Shown here in pieces: positions 41,245 through 51,100 of a stretch of 55,345 bases of DNA; position 1 is the stretch's first letter; each line of letters starts with the position of its first letter. The translations under genes were made by a program, and so were the position numbers. This DNA is from a virus: IMG/VR virus record IMGVR_UViG_3300044971_001115, positions 1 through 55,345 of that record. The stretch is one strand, 5' to 3'. Under the pieces are notes generated by a model, which did no database searches, was not told the DNA's origin, and saw only the letters and a program-made list of their open reading frames with translations.

Positions 41245-41751
41245 ATGGCTACTCCAATCAACATCACCGACATATCGGCCGACGCACTCCGTCTAAAAGA
41301 AATGATGGACGGAGTGCTCGAACGCGTCCAAAATGTTTTCCAGTCATATAACGTGCCGCTCCCGTCAAGATGTTATTGGACCATGGGGCCTCCTGCAATT
41401 GATTGCGAGCAACTTGTAGTCAGTTTTGTTCAGATGTACTTAGGTGCTCCTGGAGACGAAGTCAGTGCCCCGCAGCGTTGCTATGTTCCTCGCACAGCTA
41501 CGGTGGAAATTATGATTGCCCGCGAGGTCGCGGCTACCGGTATGAATGGTCGAGCACCGTCTGCCGAGGCAATCCAAAAGTCATCGTGGATGTCTTCCGT
41601 CGATGCATGGGTCCTCATGGACTCCCTAAACTCTTTTGACATGTGGGACGAATCTGGCTACGGTCTAGGTGTTATTGCAAACGTAGAAACTGCTGGCTTT
41701 GAAGGTGGCTATAACGCTGTAACTATGCAGCTAACTTTGGCGGTTCCATAA
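41245..41751 (+). CDS. Tail terminator / neck protein (168 aa)
   Basis: The sequence pattern (VPLPSRCYWTMGPPAIDCEQL then PQRCYVPRTATVEIMIAR) and a C-terminal part ending in MQLTLAVP resemble proteins annotated as tail terminators in actinophages, which cap the tail tube and join it to the head. Its size and position after the adaptor fit. It overlaps the next gene by one base (TAATG). No ribosome site is seen; a -10 box 6 nt upstream suggests leaderless translation. Confidence 0.68.
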   Translation: MATPINITDISADALRLKEMMDGVLERVQNVFQSYNVPLPSRCYWTMGPPAIDCEQLVVSFVQMYLGAPGDEVSAPQRCYVPRTATVEIMIAREVAATGMNGRAPSAEAIQKSSWMSSVDAWVLMDSLNSFDMWDESGYGLGVIANVETAGFEGGYNAVTMQLTLAVP

Positions 41752-42329
41752 TGTACGGCCTTCCCGATAGCTGGATTGGCTACGGCACTAAAAAAGTATT
41801 CAAAGCTTTATCCCGTAGTCGTGGTTTTAGTCGACAAGGCGTTTTTGGCGGTGGCAAGCCTCCACGTATTGGCATGGAGTTTGCACTAAAGCACGTAACT
41901 CTTTATCCAGATAAAATGTTTGAACTACTTAACTCTCCTAATGCACGCTCTAACACTCTAGGAAAAACCCTCTCTCAGAGGGCTAAGATTATGCACGCTA
42001 TGGCTAAGGCTAAGGTTGGTAAGAAGAATGGCGAGCTTGCTAACTCTATCTACCTAAGACACTATGCGACTAAGACTGGTCAGTCTATCCGAATGGGTTC
42101 ATATAAAAAACATGCCCTCCTCCACCACGAAGGCACTAGGCCCCACATAATTAACTCTCAGCAGGGTAAAAAGCTTAGATTTACGGCACGGGCACAGGTT
42201 CAGTATGCTACAGCGGTCCGCCACCCAGGTACACGAGCCAACAGATATCTGTACCACCCGATGAAGGTTGTATTCTCTGATATAGCTAGAATTTCCCCTA
42301 TGGCTCGTGCTAAGCAGACCTTGGACTAA
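41751..42329 (+). CDS. HK97 gp10-like neck/tail completion protein (192 aa)
   Basis: The ATG overlaps the preceding stop by 1 nt. The central and C-terminal parts carry the pattern of HK97 gp10-like proteins: KVGKKNGELANSIYLRH, a run of basic residues, LLHHEGTRPHII and VRHPGTRANRYLYHPM. These sit at the head-tail interface or complete the tail. The protein is very basic. The N-terminal Gly-rich part (FGGGKPPRIGMEF) is less typical. Confidence 0.7.
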   Translation: MYGLPDSWIGYGTKKVFKALSRSRGFSRQGVFGGGKPPRIGMEFALKHVTLYPDKMFELLNSPNARSNTLGKTLSQRAKIMHAMAKAKVGKKNGELANSIYLRHYATKTGQSIRMGSYKKHALLHHEGTRPHIINSQQGKKLRFTARAQVQYATAVRHPGTRANRYLYHPMKVVFSDIARISPMARAKQTLD

Positions 42330-42351
42330 ACTCCCCTTTTCTATTCTGAAG

Positions 42352-42357
42352 TACAAT
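42352..42357 (+). promoter_or_regulatory. TACAAT box before the tail assembly chaperone gene
   Basis: TACAAT at 42352-42357 lies 55 nt upstream of the ATG at 42413 in an 83-nt gap, close to a small AGGC/GCCT hairpin. It could drive the tail module with a normal leader, since a purine-rich ribosome site (AGAAGAAAG) precedes the ATG. No clear -35. Confidence 0.3.
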
Positions 42358-42412
42358 AGAGTAAGGCAATAACGCCTGAAATACAAATACAAAATAGAAG
42401 AAAGATATAGTT

Positions 42413-42748
42413 ATGGCTAAGTTTAAAGACTTTGGCACTCGCTCCGCAGGAGACGTCGAGCCGGTTTCATTTAAAATCTACGATGAAGAATTCCACTGCA
42501 TCCCTCAAATCCAGGGAAGAGTTCTGCTTAATATGGTTGCCAACAGCGGGTCAGATGATCCGGCTGAAGCTGCCAACACAATTAACAACTTTTTCTCTGC
42601 TGTCTTAAAAAAGGAAAGCCTAGATCGATTCAACGCTTTGCTTGAAGATGAAGACAAGATTGTAACTGTTGACACACTTGGCGAAATCGTCGGCTGGCTA
42701 ACGGAGCAGTATTCAAACCGCCCCACCGAGGGGTCATCGGCTTCCTAG
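42413..42748 (+). CDS. Tail assembly chaperone, short form (G-like)
   Basis: This 111-aa acidic helical protein immediately precedes an overlapping reading frame in the -1 phase and then the tape measure gene, the classical order of tail assembly chaperones. The short form binds the tape measure while the tube polymerises. AGAAGAAAG lies upstream. The tail of the protein (RPTEGSSAS) is replaced in a minority of products after a -1 frameshift. Confidence 0.82.
   Translation: MAKFKDFGTRSAGDVEPVSFKIYDEEFHCIPQIQGRVLLNMVANSGSDDPAEAANTINNFFSAVLKKESLDRFNALLEDEDKIVTVDTLGEIVGWLTEQYSNRPTEGSSAS
42730..42733 (+). other. Candidate -1 ribosomal frameshift site (GGGG)
   Basis: The -1 frame is open only after a TGA at 42670-42672, so slippage must occur at 42673-42748. 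In that interval GAG-GGG-TCA has a P-site GGG that can re-pair as GGG one base back, giving ...PTEG then VIGFLEWGIDLWPYVNG. C-CCC at 42721-42724 is an alternative. A canonical A-AAA-AAG at 42607-42613 is excluded as the productive site by downstream -1 stops. Confidence 0.5.
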
Positions 42749-43134
42749 AGTGGGGGATCGACCTTTGGCCCTACGTGAATGGAAAAGCATTAGTGAACGG
42801 ACTACAACTCGCGGACATGGACGCATCGGACATGCTCGACGTACTTCACTTTTACTTTGAAGAGGATCTGCGTTACAGTAACGCAGAAGAAGCAGATGCA
42901 GTGAGCTCCGTTAGGGTTTCACTGTATCGAACCATGTACGAGACTGAGTATAAATATAAGGTCTCGTCTAAGAAGCCCGGCCAAGGCCGGAACTCGTATG
43001 CCTCTGGCACTGATTTTGACGATCTTGCCCCATTCGACCCAGAAACAGCAGTATCAAAACCATATGTCCCACCAACCCAGTTTGATGCATCCGGGGTTGA
43101 CTCTAGTGGCGTCTTAGACGGACCACTCGGGTAG
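42733..43134 (+). CDS. Tail assembly chaperone frameshift extension (GT-like)
   Basis: Read after a -1 shift near 42730, this frame adds about 133 residues to the first 107 of the short chaperone, giving a ~240-aa G-GT fusion. The start of the extension (EWGIDLWPYVNGKAL) has no ribosome site of its own. The rest is helical and acidic (ADMDASDMLDVLHFYFEED) with a Pro/Asp-rich tail. Its position directly before the tape measure gene supports the role. The exact junction is inferred. Confidence 0.75.
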   Translation, partial: VIGFLEWGIDLWPYVNGKALVNGLQLADMDASDMLDVLHFYFEEDLRYSNAEEADAVSSVRVSLYRTMYETEYKYKVSSKKPGQGRNSYASGTDFDDLAPFDPETAVSKPYVPPTQFDASGVDSSGVLDGPLG

Positions 43135-43162
43135 TAGCAATAGTTAGGCGGTGAAGTAGTAA

Positions 43163-46100
43163 ATGCCAGTAGTTGGTGAAGCCCATATTATGGTGCGAGC
43201 CTTAACGACGAGAGTCGCTAAGGATATCAAAGACGGGTTTGATGGCATTGACGGTGCTACTGCAACCAAAGCTGGAGAGACGATTGGACAGCGTCTTAGG
43301 GACGGGTTCTCTAAAAGCACTAAAGGCAGCTGGGCTGGAAAGTGGGCAGACGGTCTAAGAGCAGCCGCCCCCGGGGCTGAAGCTGCCCGTGACAGCATGA
43401 ATCAACTTATTAAACAAGGGTATAAATTTAGTGCTATTGGCACTCTACTTGTCGGGTCGATTGGAACCATTATTGGTGCACTAGGTGCACTGATCGGTGC
43501 GGCCGGTGGGGCAGCGGCAGCATTCACTGCCATAATCGGCACAATGCTATCCCTTAAAGTTGGAATGTCGGTTGCCAAGTTTGCCTTAAAGGGGGTAGGC
43601 GAAGCCGTAGGGGCGGCAACCCAGGCACAGATAGGCTATAACGATGCTCTGGCAGAGGCCAGAAAGCAGCTAAAACAACTAAAATTTGATGCAGAAGCAG
43701 CGGCCCTTGCCGAAGAGGGTGCTGCCATGTCGCTTGAAAAAGCGATTGAAAACCTAAACATGACTGCTGACCTGCCGCCTAACTCTACAGCTAGGCGTGC
43801 AGCTGTGTTGGCCTATAAAGAAGCCGACCTAGCGTATAGGCGTGCTCAGGAAAGAAACAAAGAAGCACAGAAGGAAGCAAAGAAGACTCTTGGCGAGTTG
43901 GCAAAGGGCTCTAAGCAGGACCCGTTTGCCGGGCTAACTAAGACTCAGAAGAAATTTGCTAAGTTTCTAGTCACTCTTCAGCCTATTTTCAAAAAACTCC
44001 GGGAAAGCGTTGCTAAAGGATTTTTAGGTCCCCTACAAAAGGGTCTAGACGATTTTATAAAATCCGGAACCTTTGAAGAATTAAAGACCGGGATGGTCAA
44101 TGTTGGCAAAGCACTGGGCGTGGCTACCGAGTCCATATTTGAGTTCTTAAGTAGTAAAAAAGCCGCGGAAGACTTAGCGGTTATTTTTGAAATGATTTCA
44201 AATGTAATTAGGCAATTCGGCCCGATCATTACTGAAGCACTTGGTGCTTTTATGAAAATCATGACGGCCTCTAAAGGAATCACCGAAACCTTTGTTGGAT
44301 TTATTCTAACTAAACTTAAAGAATTTAATACTCTTTTAGACGAAACAGAGGCCAAAGGCGAGGGTGGCGGAGGCCTAGGTACGTTCTTTACGCAAGCCGG
44401 AGTCCTTGCTGGTAAGTTCGGCAAAATTATTGGCAATATTATGAAGGGTATTGGAGCCCTTATTTCGGCAAACTTCGGGCCGGACAGCGGTGGAGATATG
44501 CTGCTCGACTGGCTAATTAAAGCCACCGAAGGTTTTGCAAATATGGGAAACGATAAAGAGCTAGTAAAGTACTTCCAAGATATTGCCAAAAACTTCGAGG
44601 CAATGTTCTCTGGTATCGGCGGAGTTATTGGCGAGCTGGTAAAACTTGGTGCCGATGAAAACATTGGAATTTTCTTTAACAAGATTAAAGAAGCGACCCC
44701 CGCTATTGGCGAGATGCTTGGTAAGTTTACTCCTGTACTCCCCGCTGTTGGAGATTTGTTTGTAGCAATTATTGATATCATCAATGCGTTGGCAGATACT
44801 GATGCTCCAAAGCTGTTTTTTGAGACACTAACAAAAGCCGCTGAAGCCATGGTTCCTCTATTGCAGGACGAGGGGGTTCAGGCTATCCTTAACGTGACGG
44901 GGCAGGTTCACGCACTTGGACTGGCATTCCAGACGATTAAAGCCCCTGTTGAGCAAGTAATTGGGTTCATGTTTGGAAACTTGATATCCATACTTGACAC
45001 CATAGATAAGCTCAAAAAAGGCTTTGGTAATGTTAAAACTATTATAGAAGGCATTCCAGCAGTCTACGAAAAAATAAAAATCTTTTCCAAGGCAGCCCTT
45101 GACGATGCAAAAATCGGCCTTCAGCTGTATGCACAAGCAGCAAAGGACTTTTTTAATAAGGCAAAAGACTACGCTAAGTCTATGTTCGATCAGGCAAAAG
45201 CTGGGTTTAACTTATATAAAGAGCAGGCAAAGGGTGCATTTAATAGTGCAAAACAATATGCCATCGGTATGTTTGACCAAGCAAAAATTGGTTTTAAACT
45301 ACTAATAGATAAAGCAAAGCTTTCAGCTATCGCAGTTGGTAATAGCCTAAAAACTGCATTCCTAAAGGCTGCTGCTGCGGCTAAACTTTTTGCAACAAAT
45401 GTCTTCCTTGGCACTAAGGCCATGCTTTTGCAAGCTATTCAAGGTGCTAAGAATATTGGTGTAATGCTTGCTCAGCGGGCTGCCACTATTGGTGCAGCGA
45501 TTGCCCAGGGTGTTCTTAGAGTAGCGACCGTTATTGGAACAGCTGTTCAAGCTGCCTTTAACTTTGTACTGGCTCTAAATCCAATCACACTAATTGTTAT
45601 TGCAATCGTGGCCCTGATTGCGGCCCTCATCTACTTCTTCACTCAGACGGAGCTGGGCAAGCAAATTTTCCAAGGCTTCATGGACTTTATGGCGGGTGTA
45701 TTCGATTTTTTAATGGATGCGTTTAAGGCTGTTGGAGATTTCTTTGTTGCTATGTGGGATGGCGTAGTCAAGGGGCTAGGGGATGCAATCAAGTGGTTTG
45801 GAGATATGTTTAAGGGGGTCTGGGATGGTATCGTCGGATTCTTTAAGGGCATCGTTAATGGACTCATTGGCATGTTTGAAGGCTTTATCAACTTTGTTAT
45901 TGATGGCCTAAACGGTTTTCTTGGACCTATGAAAGACGCAATTAACGGAGTAATGAAGTTCCTAGGAATTCCTCTAACATTTAGTGCAATTGGAAAGGTC
46001 AGCATTCCTCGTCTTGCTGATGGTGGTGTGGTTATGCCGTCGGCCGGAGGTTCGTTAGTGAACGTTGCTGAGGCTGGAAAACCTGAAAAGGTTGTACCGC

Positions 46101-46264
46101 TGGACTCAGAGGGTCTATCTGCGGGAGATCGAAAAGTTCTAGAAGCTCTAAATAGTAGTACAGGAATTAACATTCAGATCAATGGTGCCGAGATGGACAA
46201 GAACGAACTTGCCGCTGAAGTGTCCCGACGACTAGCATTCCAGATGCGAAAGGGTGCTATCTAA
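43163..46264 (+). CDS. Tape measure protein
   Basis: This 1033-aa protein sets tail length; at about 1.5 angstrom per residue the tail would be roughly 155 nm. It has an N-terminal basic helical part (TTRVAKDIKDGFDGID), a long hydrophobic Gly/Ala segment near residues 95-145 (IGTIIGALGALIGAAGG), coiled-coil stretches, ~30-residue tandem repeats around 645-735 (KDYAKSMFDQAKAGF, KQYAIGMFDQAKIGF) and a membrane-like segment near 810-835 (LIVIAIVALIAALIYFF). The C-terminal end is small and globular (MPSAGGSLVNVAEAG). No peptidase domain is visible. Its stop overlaps the next start (TAATG). Confidence 0.93.
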   Translation: MPVVGEAHIMVRALTTRVAKDIKDGFDGIDGATATKAGETIGQRLRDGFSKSTKGSWAGKWADGLRAAAPGAEAARDSMNQLIKQGYKFSAIGTLLVGSIGTIIGALGALIGAAGGAAAAFTAIIGTMLSLKVGMSVAKFALKGVGEAVGAATQAQIGYNDALAEARKQLKQLKFDAEAAALAEEGAAMSLEKAIENLNMTADLPPNSTARRAAVLAYKEADLAYRRAQERNKEAQKEAKKTLGELAKGSKQDPFAGLTKTQKKFAKFLVTLQPIFKKLRESVAKGFLGPLQKGLDDFIKSGTFEELKTGMVNVGKALGVATESIFEFLSSKKAAEDLAVIFEMISNVIRQFGPIITEALGAFMKIMTASKGITETFVGFILTKLKEFNTLLDETEAKGEGGGGLGTFFTQAGVLAGKFGKIIGNIMKGIGALISANFGPDSGGDMLLDWLIKATEGFANMGNDKELVKYFQDIAKNFEAMFSGIGGVIGELVKLGADENIGIFFNKIKEATPAIGEMLGKFTPVLPAVGDLFVAIIDIINALADTDAPKLFFETLTKAAEAMVPLLQDEGVQAILNVTGQVHALGLAFQTIKAPVEQVIGFMFGNLISILDTIDKLKKGFGNVKTIIEGIPAVYEKIKIFSKAALDDAKIGLQLYAQAAKDFFNKAKDYAKSMFDQAKAGFNLYKEQAKGAFNSAKQYAIGMFDQAKIGFKLLIDKAKLSAIAVGNSLKTAFLKAAAAAKLFATNVFLGTKAMLLQAIQGAKNIGVMLAQRAATIGAAIAQGVLRVATVIGTAVQAAFNFVLALNPITLIVIAIVALIAALIYFFTQTELGKQIFQGFMDFMAGVFDFLMDAFKAVGDFFVAMWDGVVKGLGDAIKWFGDMFKGVWDGIVGFFKGIVNGLIGMFEGFINFVIDGLNGFLGPMKDAINGVMKFLGIPLTFSAIGKVSIPRLADGGVVMPSAGGSLVNVAEAGKPEKVVPLDSEGLSAGDRKVLEALNSSTGINIQINGAEMDKNELAAEVSRRLAFQMRKGAI
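45097..45360 (+). repeat. Tandem helical repeats within the tape measure
   Basis: Three to four consecutive units of about 30 residues share the pattern A-K-x-F-x-x-A-K-x-Y-A-x-x-M-F-D-Q-A-K-x-G-F. Units with MFDQAK cores begin near 45180 and 45267. Repeat gain or loss in such arrays changes tail length in related phages. Confidence 0.6.
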
Positions 46265-48147
46265 TGGCTCTAACTACTAATCTTGTCTCCAACCCGTCCT
46301 TTAAAGACGGCACTACCAGCTGGGCCGCCACTGGTGGGTCTACAACAATTGCTGCCGCTCTTACCGGAGGGCTTTACGGGGTCCACTGCCTAACCGTTAC
46401 CAAGTCTGCGGATGCAAACGTTGGTGCTGTAACTGATACCACCACGATCACTGTAACTGTTGGCAATACCTATGTGGCATCTGCCTATATCAAAGTTCCG
46501 ACTGGGGAAGAGTCTGGTTCGTTTAAAGTTGGTATTGGATTCTACACTTCTGGAAACTCTCTCGTCGGGTCTATTCAATACTCTGGGACCACCACTATTA
46601 CGGCTGCAAGTGGGTGGACTAGGCTCTACCAGACCTACGTGGCTCCTGCAACTTCTGCATACGCAAAAGTCTATGTTGTTCAAAGTAACACAGCCACCGC
46701 GGCCGAAACCTTCCTAATTGATGCCGTTCAGTTTGAAAACTCTTACGACCCAAACACATTTGTTGAGACGCTGACTCAGGGGCAAGAGACTGCAGCTGTC
46801 AATGATGGCTTACGTCCAGTGCCGGTCCCACACCTTACAGGCCTAGAACTTAACGCAGATATCATGCTAAATGATCTACTTCTCAACACCGTTGACTACA
46901 ATAAGTGCGTCTGGGTTTGTACGGGAATCGATGGCTGGTGGGGGGTTCCTGCTCCAGAAGTTCCGGAGCTAACTCGTGGTCTAGATGACGGTTCATATGA
47001 TGTTCGTGGTCGCTGGACTGCACGCGATATGACCCTTACTGGGACCATTCTTGTGCCTAATAGAGACTATGCCGAAGTGGCTAGACAGCGTCTGATTGAA
47101 GCAATCAGTCTTGTGCACAGCGGTGGTTGGTTGTTTGTTGGGGAGAGCCCGACCAAGGCTGCGTACGTTCGACTCAGTGGTAGACCAGAGATTGAAAACG
47201 TAAATGCTCGTGGTCGCATGAATTTCTCAGTGGGCCTTCGTGCTGCCAATCCAGTAAAGTTCAGCTGGAACTGGAATGATCAAAACGGTTACGAGTCTGC
47301 AAACGTAGCAGCCGCGGGATCCACCGCGTACGTGAATAGCGGCAACATCGAAGTACCTGTAGATCTATCTCTTGAAGGACCTCTAACAGCACCAATTAAC
47401 ATTGTAAATACTACGTCCTCTAAAACCCTAAAGATTGTCAAAGATTTACGTGGTGCTGGAAACGTAAAAACCATCACTAATGCAGTACAAAGCGGAACCA
47501 CTGTCACCCTCACAGTCGGGGCTAGCCACGGATTTCTTGCCAACGATGTTATAAATGTCAATGATGTTACTACCGCTGGATATACCGATTTAAATAATGA
47601 CAATGCAGTAACGCTAACTAGTGTTGCGAGCACAACCATTACTTATACCTCTGGGACATCCAGAACTTTAACTAGTGCTGCGTGCGATGGTAACGTAATT
47701 CGTAACCACGCTAAAGCAATTACTAATGCCGTACAGACCACTACCTCGGTTACTCTTACATTTGCTTCCGGGCATAGTTTCTTAGAAGGAGACGTTGTGA
47801 GCGTCTCTGGTGTGTCTACAGTTGGATACACTGGACTAAATTCAGATGACTCGGTTACGATTACTGCTGTCACCTCAACCACCGTTTCATACACCTCGGG
47901 AACATCCAGAACTCTAACTAGTGCTGCATGTAATGGCTACCTCTATCTAGACAGCAAAGATACGTTGGTTATTGACACCTACAATAAGTCGGCCACGTTT
48001 AGAGGTTCAGCGGGGATTGCACGTTCATACATTGATGCCGTGGTTGACTGGATCACTCTAGCTCCGGGATCTAATACAATTACGTTCACTCCAACCTCTG
48101 GGACCACTCAGTTGAATGTAAAACACAGATCTGGTTGGATCGGCTAA
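46264..48147 (+). CDS. Distal tail protein with N-terminal carbohydrate-binding-like domain
   Basis: Residues 1-160 form a jelly-roll, carbohydrate-binding-like domain (starting NLVSNPSFKDGTTSWAAT and ending FLIDAVQFEN). Residues ~185-345 resemble distal tail (Dit) proteins that form the ring at the tube end (LNDLLLNTVDYNKCVW, SLVHSGGWLFVGESP). Two near-identical beta modules follow at about 402-480 and 484-560 (ITNAVQSGTTVTLTVG ... YTSGTSRTLTSAAC). The last part is beta-rich. The ATG overlaps the tape measure stop by one base. The terminal lectin-like and repeated modules suggest host-surface binding. Confidence 0.75.
   Translation: MALTTNLVSNPSFKDGTTSWAATGGSTTIAAALTGGLYGVHCLTVTKSADANVGAVTDTTTITVTVGNTYVASAYIKVPTGEESGSFKVGIGFYTSGNSLVGSIQYSGTTTITAASGWTRLYQTYVAPATSAYAKVYVVQSNTATAAETFLIDAVQFENSYDPNTFVETLTQGQETAAVNDGLRPVPVPHLTGLELNADIMLNDLLLNTVDYNKCVWVCTGIDGWWGVPAPEVPELTRGLDDGSYDVRGRWTARDMTLTGTILVPNRDYAEVARQRLIEAISLVHSGGWLFVGESPTKAAYVRLSGRPEIENVNARGRMNFSVGLRAANPVKFSWNWNDQNGYESANVAAAGSTAYVNSGNIEVPVDLSLEGPLTAPINIVNTTSSKTLKIVKDLRGAGNVKTITNAVQSGTTVTLTVGASHGFLANDVINVNDVTTAGYTDLNNDNAVTLTSVASTTITYTSGTSRTLTSAACDGNVIRNHAKAITNAVQTTTSVTLTFASGHSFLEGDVVSVSGVSTVGYTGLNSDDSVTITAVTSTTVSYTSGTSRTLTSAACNGYLYLDSKDTLVIDTYNKSATFRGSAGIARSYIDAVVDWITLAPGSNTITFTPTSGTTQLNVKHRSGWIG
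47467..47706 (+). repeat. Beta-module repeat, copy A
   Basis: Encodes ITNAVQSGTTVTLTVG at its start and YTSGTSRTLTSAAC near its end. It is directly followed by copy B, and a third, closely similar copy lies in the tail fibre at 52213-52449. The fold resembles the E1-FCCH-type beta module often seen in phage tail proteins. Confidence 0.7.
47713..47943 (+). repeat. Beta-module repeat, copy B
   Basis: A second copy in tandem with copy A (ITNAVQTTTSVTLTF ... YTSGTSRTLTSAAC). Codons differ more in the middle than at the ends, as expected for an old duplication with conserved borders. Confidence 0.7.
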
Positions 48148-48179
48148 ACTGGACTATAACGACGAAAATATAGGTAACG

Positions 48180-51100
48180 ATGGCCATCACTTCTAATGAT
48201 TTTTCGACAAAGATTGCTAACTATAAGTACTTTGTCGTAGACATTCTTACGAACTCGATTCTTGCTGAAGTCCCGTTTGCCGACGTCTCGTTCGAGCGTG
48301 CCCTAAAAGGTGCTGGTGCTTTCTCTGGAAAAATTGCCATAGTTCCAGATACTAAAGACCTGGACCTGTATGAGAGCACTATGCCAGGCAAAACTGCCCT
48401 CTATGTGACTAGAAACGGAATTTGTGTCTGGGGCGGAATCATTTGGTCTCGTGAATACTCGATCACTTCTAGATCACTTTCTGTAAATGCTTCCGAGTTT
48501 ACTAGCTACCTATTTCACCGTGTAATTTGGAAGACTTACAATTACAACCTTTCGGCTAATCTTTATAAACTTACCCAGGGGGGGAAAGTAAAAGTAGAAC
48601 TGCTTACGCGTAAAATTTTATTTCCTGCAACAGACACCGCTGGTAATAGAACTTCGGTTATTCTAAACTTCGCTGAGTATGGTTTTGTTAAATACAACGG
48701 AACTTACAAAATTGTAAGCGAAGCTGGGTATGAACCTACAGTAGATTATTTTTATGTTGAGATTCCCGCTCTGCCGCCACGCCCAGATAGCTACTACTCA
48801 AGGGTGGAAGTAACTAGCCGAGTAGATACGTACCAGTACGTAAAAGAACTAATTACAGAAGTTCTATCGGACTTTGTTGATGTTGACTTTTCCAATGAGG
48901 CCATAAATCCTGGCGTTAGGGAGGCATTTAATGTCACCTATAAAACTGTCTTAAATAACGTAGCCACTATAGTGACCAACACTTCTCACAATCTAATTGC
49001 CGGCCAGCGAGTCGACATTAAAAATGTGGATGCTAACCTAGATGGAGTCCGGACTGTTAAAGAGGTTCTTAGTGACACCTCTTTCACCTTTGATGTGGTT
49101 ACAGCGAACATTGCTACCAATACGCCCACGGTTTCAACTACATACCCTCTTAAATACAGGGAAGTTACCACTGTTGCTCGTCGATCAGTTAAGAATGTCA
49201 AAGCATCATCTAACATAGTTACCGTTACAACTGCTGTCCCTCACTTGCTAAAAGTGACTGACAATCTCATTATGCAGATTGAGAAAAAACATAAAAGATT
49301 TAATAATAATGGTGCAGCCGTATCTGTCACTGCAGTCCCGTCGGCCACTACTTTTACATACAATCTGACCACTGACAATACCCCGACCGCGGGTATAAAT
49401 GTTAAAGATTCTTATTGTAAGTATTCCGTTGATGTTAAAGCCCTAAGGCTTACCATGTATCCGGGGTACACTCATGACTTTGACACTGACTCTGAAATTT
49501 ATGTGGATGGGGTTGACCTAGATGCATGGGAGACTCCTATGTACGACGGCTATCACACGGTTACTGAAGTTGCTGGAGATGATACTTGGTTCCAGTTTGA
49601 GCCAAAGTATGCAATGACCAAAGAGCCTGGATCTGTAATTGACATCTCCAGAAGAAAATATAAAAAGAGCTCTAACCTAGTTAGCATCACAACAACTACG
49701 GCTCATGGGCTATTCAAAGGCGACACCGTTTCGATTGACACCAAGGCTTCTGGTACGGACGTGGCGTTTGATGGAACTGTAGAAATTAAAAACATTCCTG
49801 GTGCCGATAATACATTTACATATAGACCAATTAAAACAGTCTCTAAAGATGTAAAAGATCAAGCTTCGACTGGAACGGTTACTAGGACTAAAGCCATTAT
49901 TGGTTCCATAGATAGGACTCCATCTACTATCTCAAAGATCCAAAGGGTTGCATCAACAGCAACTATTACAACTGCCGCTGCTCATAATTTTATTGAGGGT
50001 GATTATGTTTTAGTGGCTTGTAATGTTACTAGTTTCAATAACAGCAATGTTCCTGTACAGGTTTCAGACGTCCCTAGCACCACAACCTTTAGCTACTCTA
50101 GTGCTGGTAGCCCTGTTGCTGCCGACACAGCAGCGACCGGAATTGCTTCTGCCGTATTTACCGGCTTTGGAAAAGCTAGATATCCGTCTACTGCAGCCGC
50201 CTCCGGAACCACTAGAACCATAACTTGCTCTAATCACGGGTTGTCAACTGATGATTGGGTATCTATCTACATTGCTGGTAAGGACTCTATCTACAACAAC
50301 GGTGGAGCACCTGTAAAAATTACTAAGATTGATGCTAATAGTTTTAGTTATACAGTGGCTGGCTCGGCTACAGACACATCTAGCGGATTAGATGCGTATA
50401 GCATTATCACCTCTGCTGCCTATGTCACTAAGACTCCAGTGGTCTATGCAAGAAGTTATGGAGAGTTCCCGGATAACGCCGACCTGGGCGGTCTAGAGTT
50501 TGGTACCACTACTTATAGCCAAAAAGCATTTATCAACGCAACTATCACTGGTAGCGATCTACAAAATGTTGGAGAGCATCTAGATAAATATTCAAATACC
50601 CCCGAAGGCTTTGAGTATCGAATTGACTGCTCGGTTCAGACCGTGGATGGCGTTCAGTCGTTTAAACGTACCTTTGTTATTGTTCCTAGAAAACCTGAAG
50701 TGTTGACAGACTACTTAACGGCTTACCCTCTTGCTCCTGGTGAGTATGCTCCTCCTAGTGCTTTTGGTGCAGACAAGCTGACGTTTGAGTACCCTGGAAA
50801 CGTTGCTGATGTTACCCTCAGCGAGAATGCAGAAAACGCAATTACTCGAATGTTTATTGTTGGAGACGGTGGCGGTGCGGGAGAGGGCGAAGCAAGTGCT
50901 CACTACTCGGGGTCAGCTTTGACTGACCTGCTATCTAATGGCTGGCCTATTCTTGATGGCGGCGAAAAACAGTCCTGGCCGCAGTATGGGTATAATCAAA
51001 TCAACCGCGACAAGTGGGACAACTATGACGCTGAGCTTGATTTCAAAAAGACTGCTGACCGTTATCTCAATGAATCTAAGCCGCCAATGGGCGAGTATTC

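Noticed and set aside
42607-42613. A-AAA-AAG as the tail chaperone frameshift site
   Set aside because: It is in the correct phase, but the -1 frame hits TGA at 42643-42645 and again at 42670-42672, so it cannot yield the long fusion.
43978-44850. 290-aa minus-strand open frame opposite the tape measure
   Set aside because: It is antisense to a clear tape measure gene, with low-complexity Ser/Pro/Ile content expected from the complementary strand.
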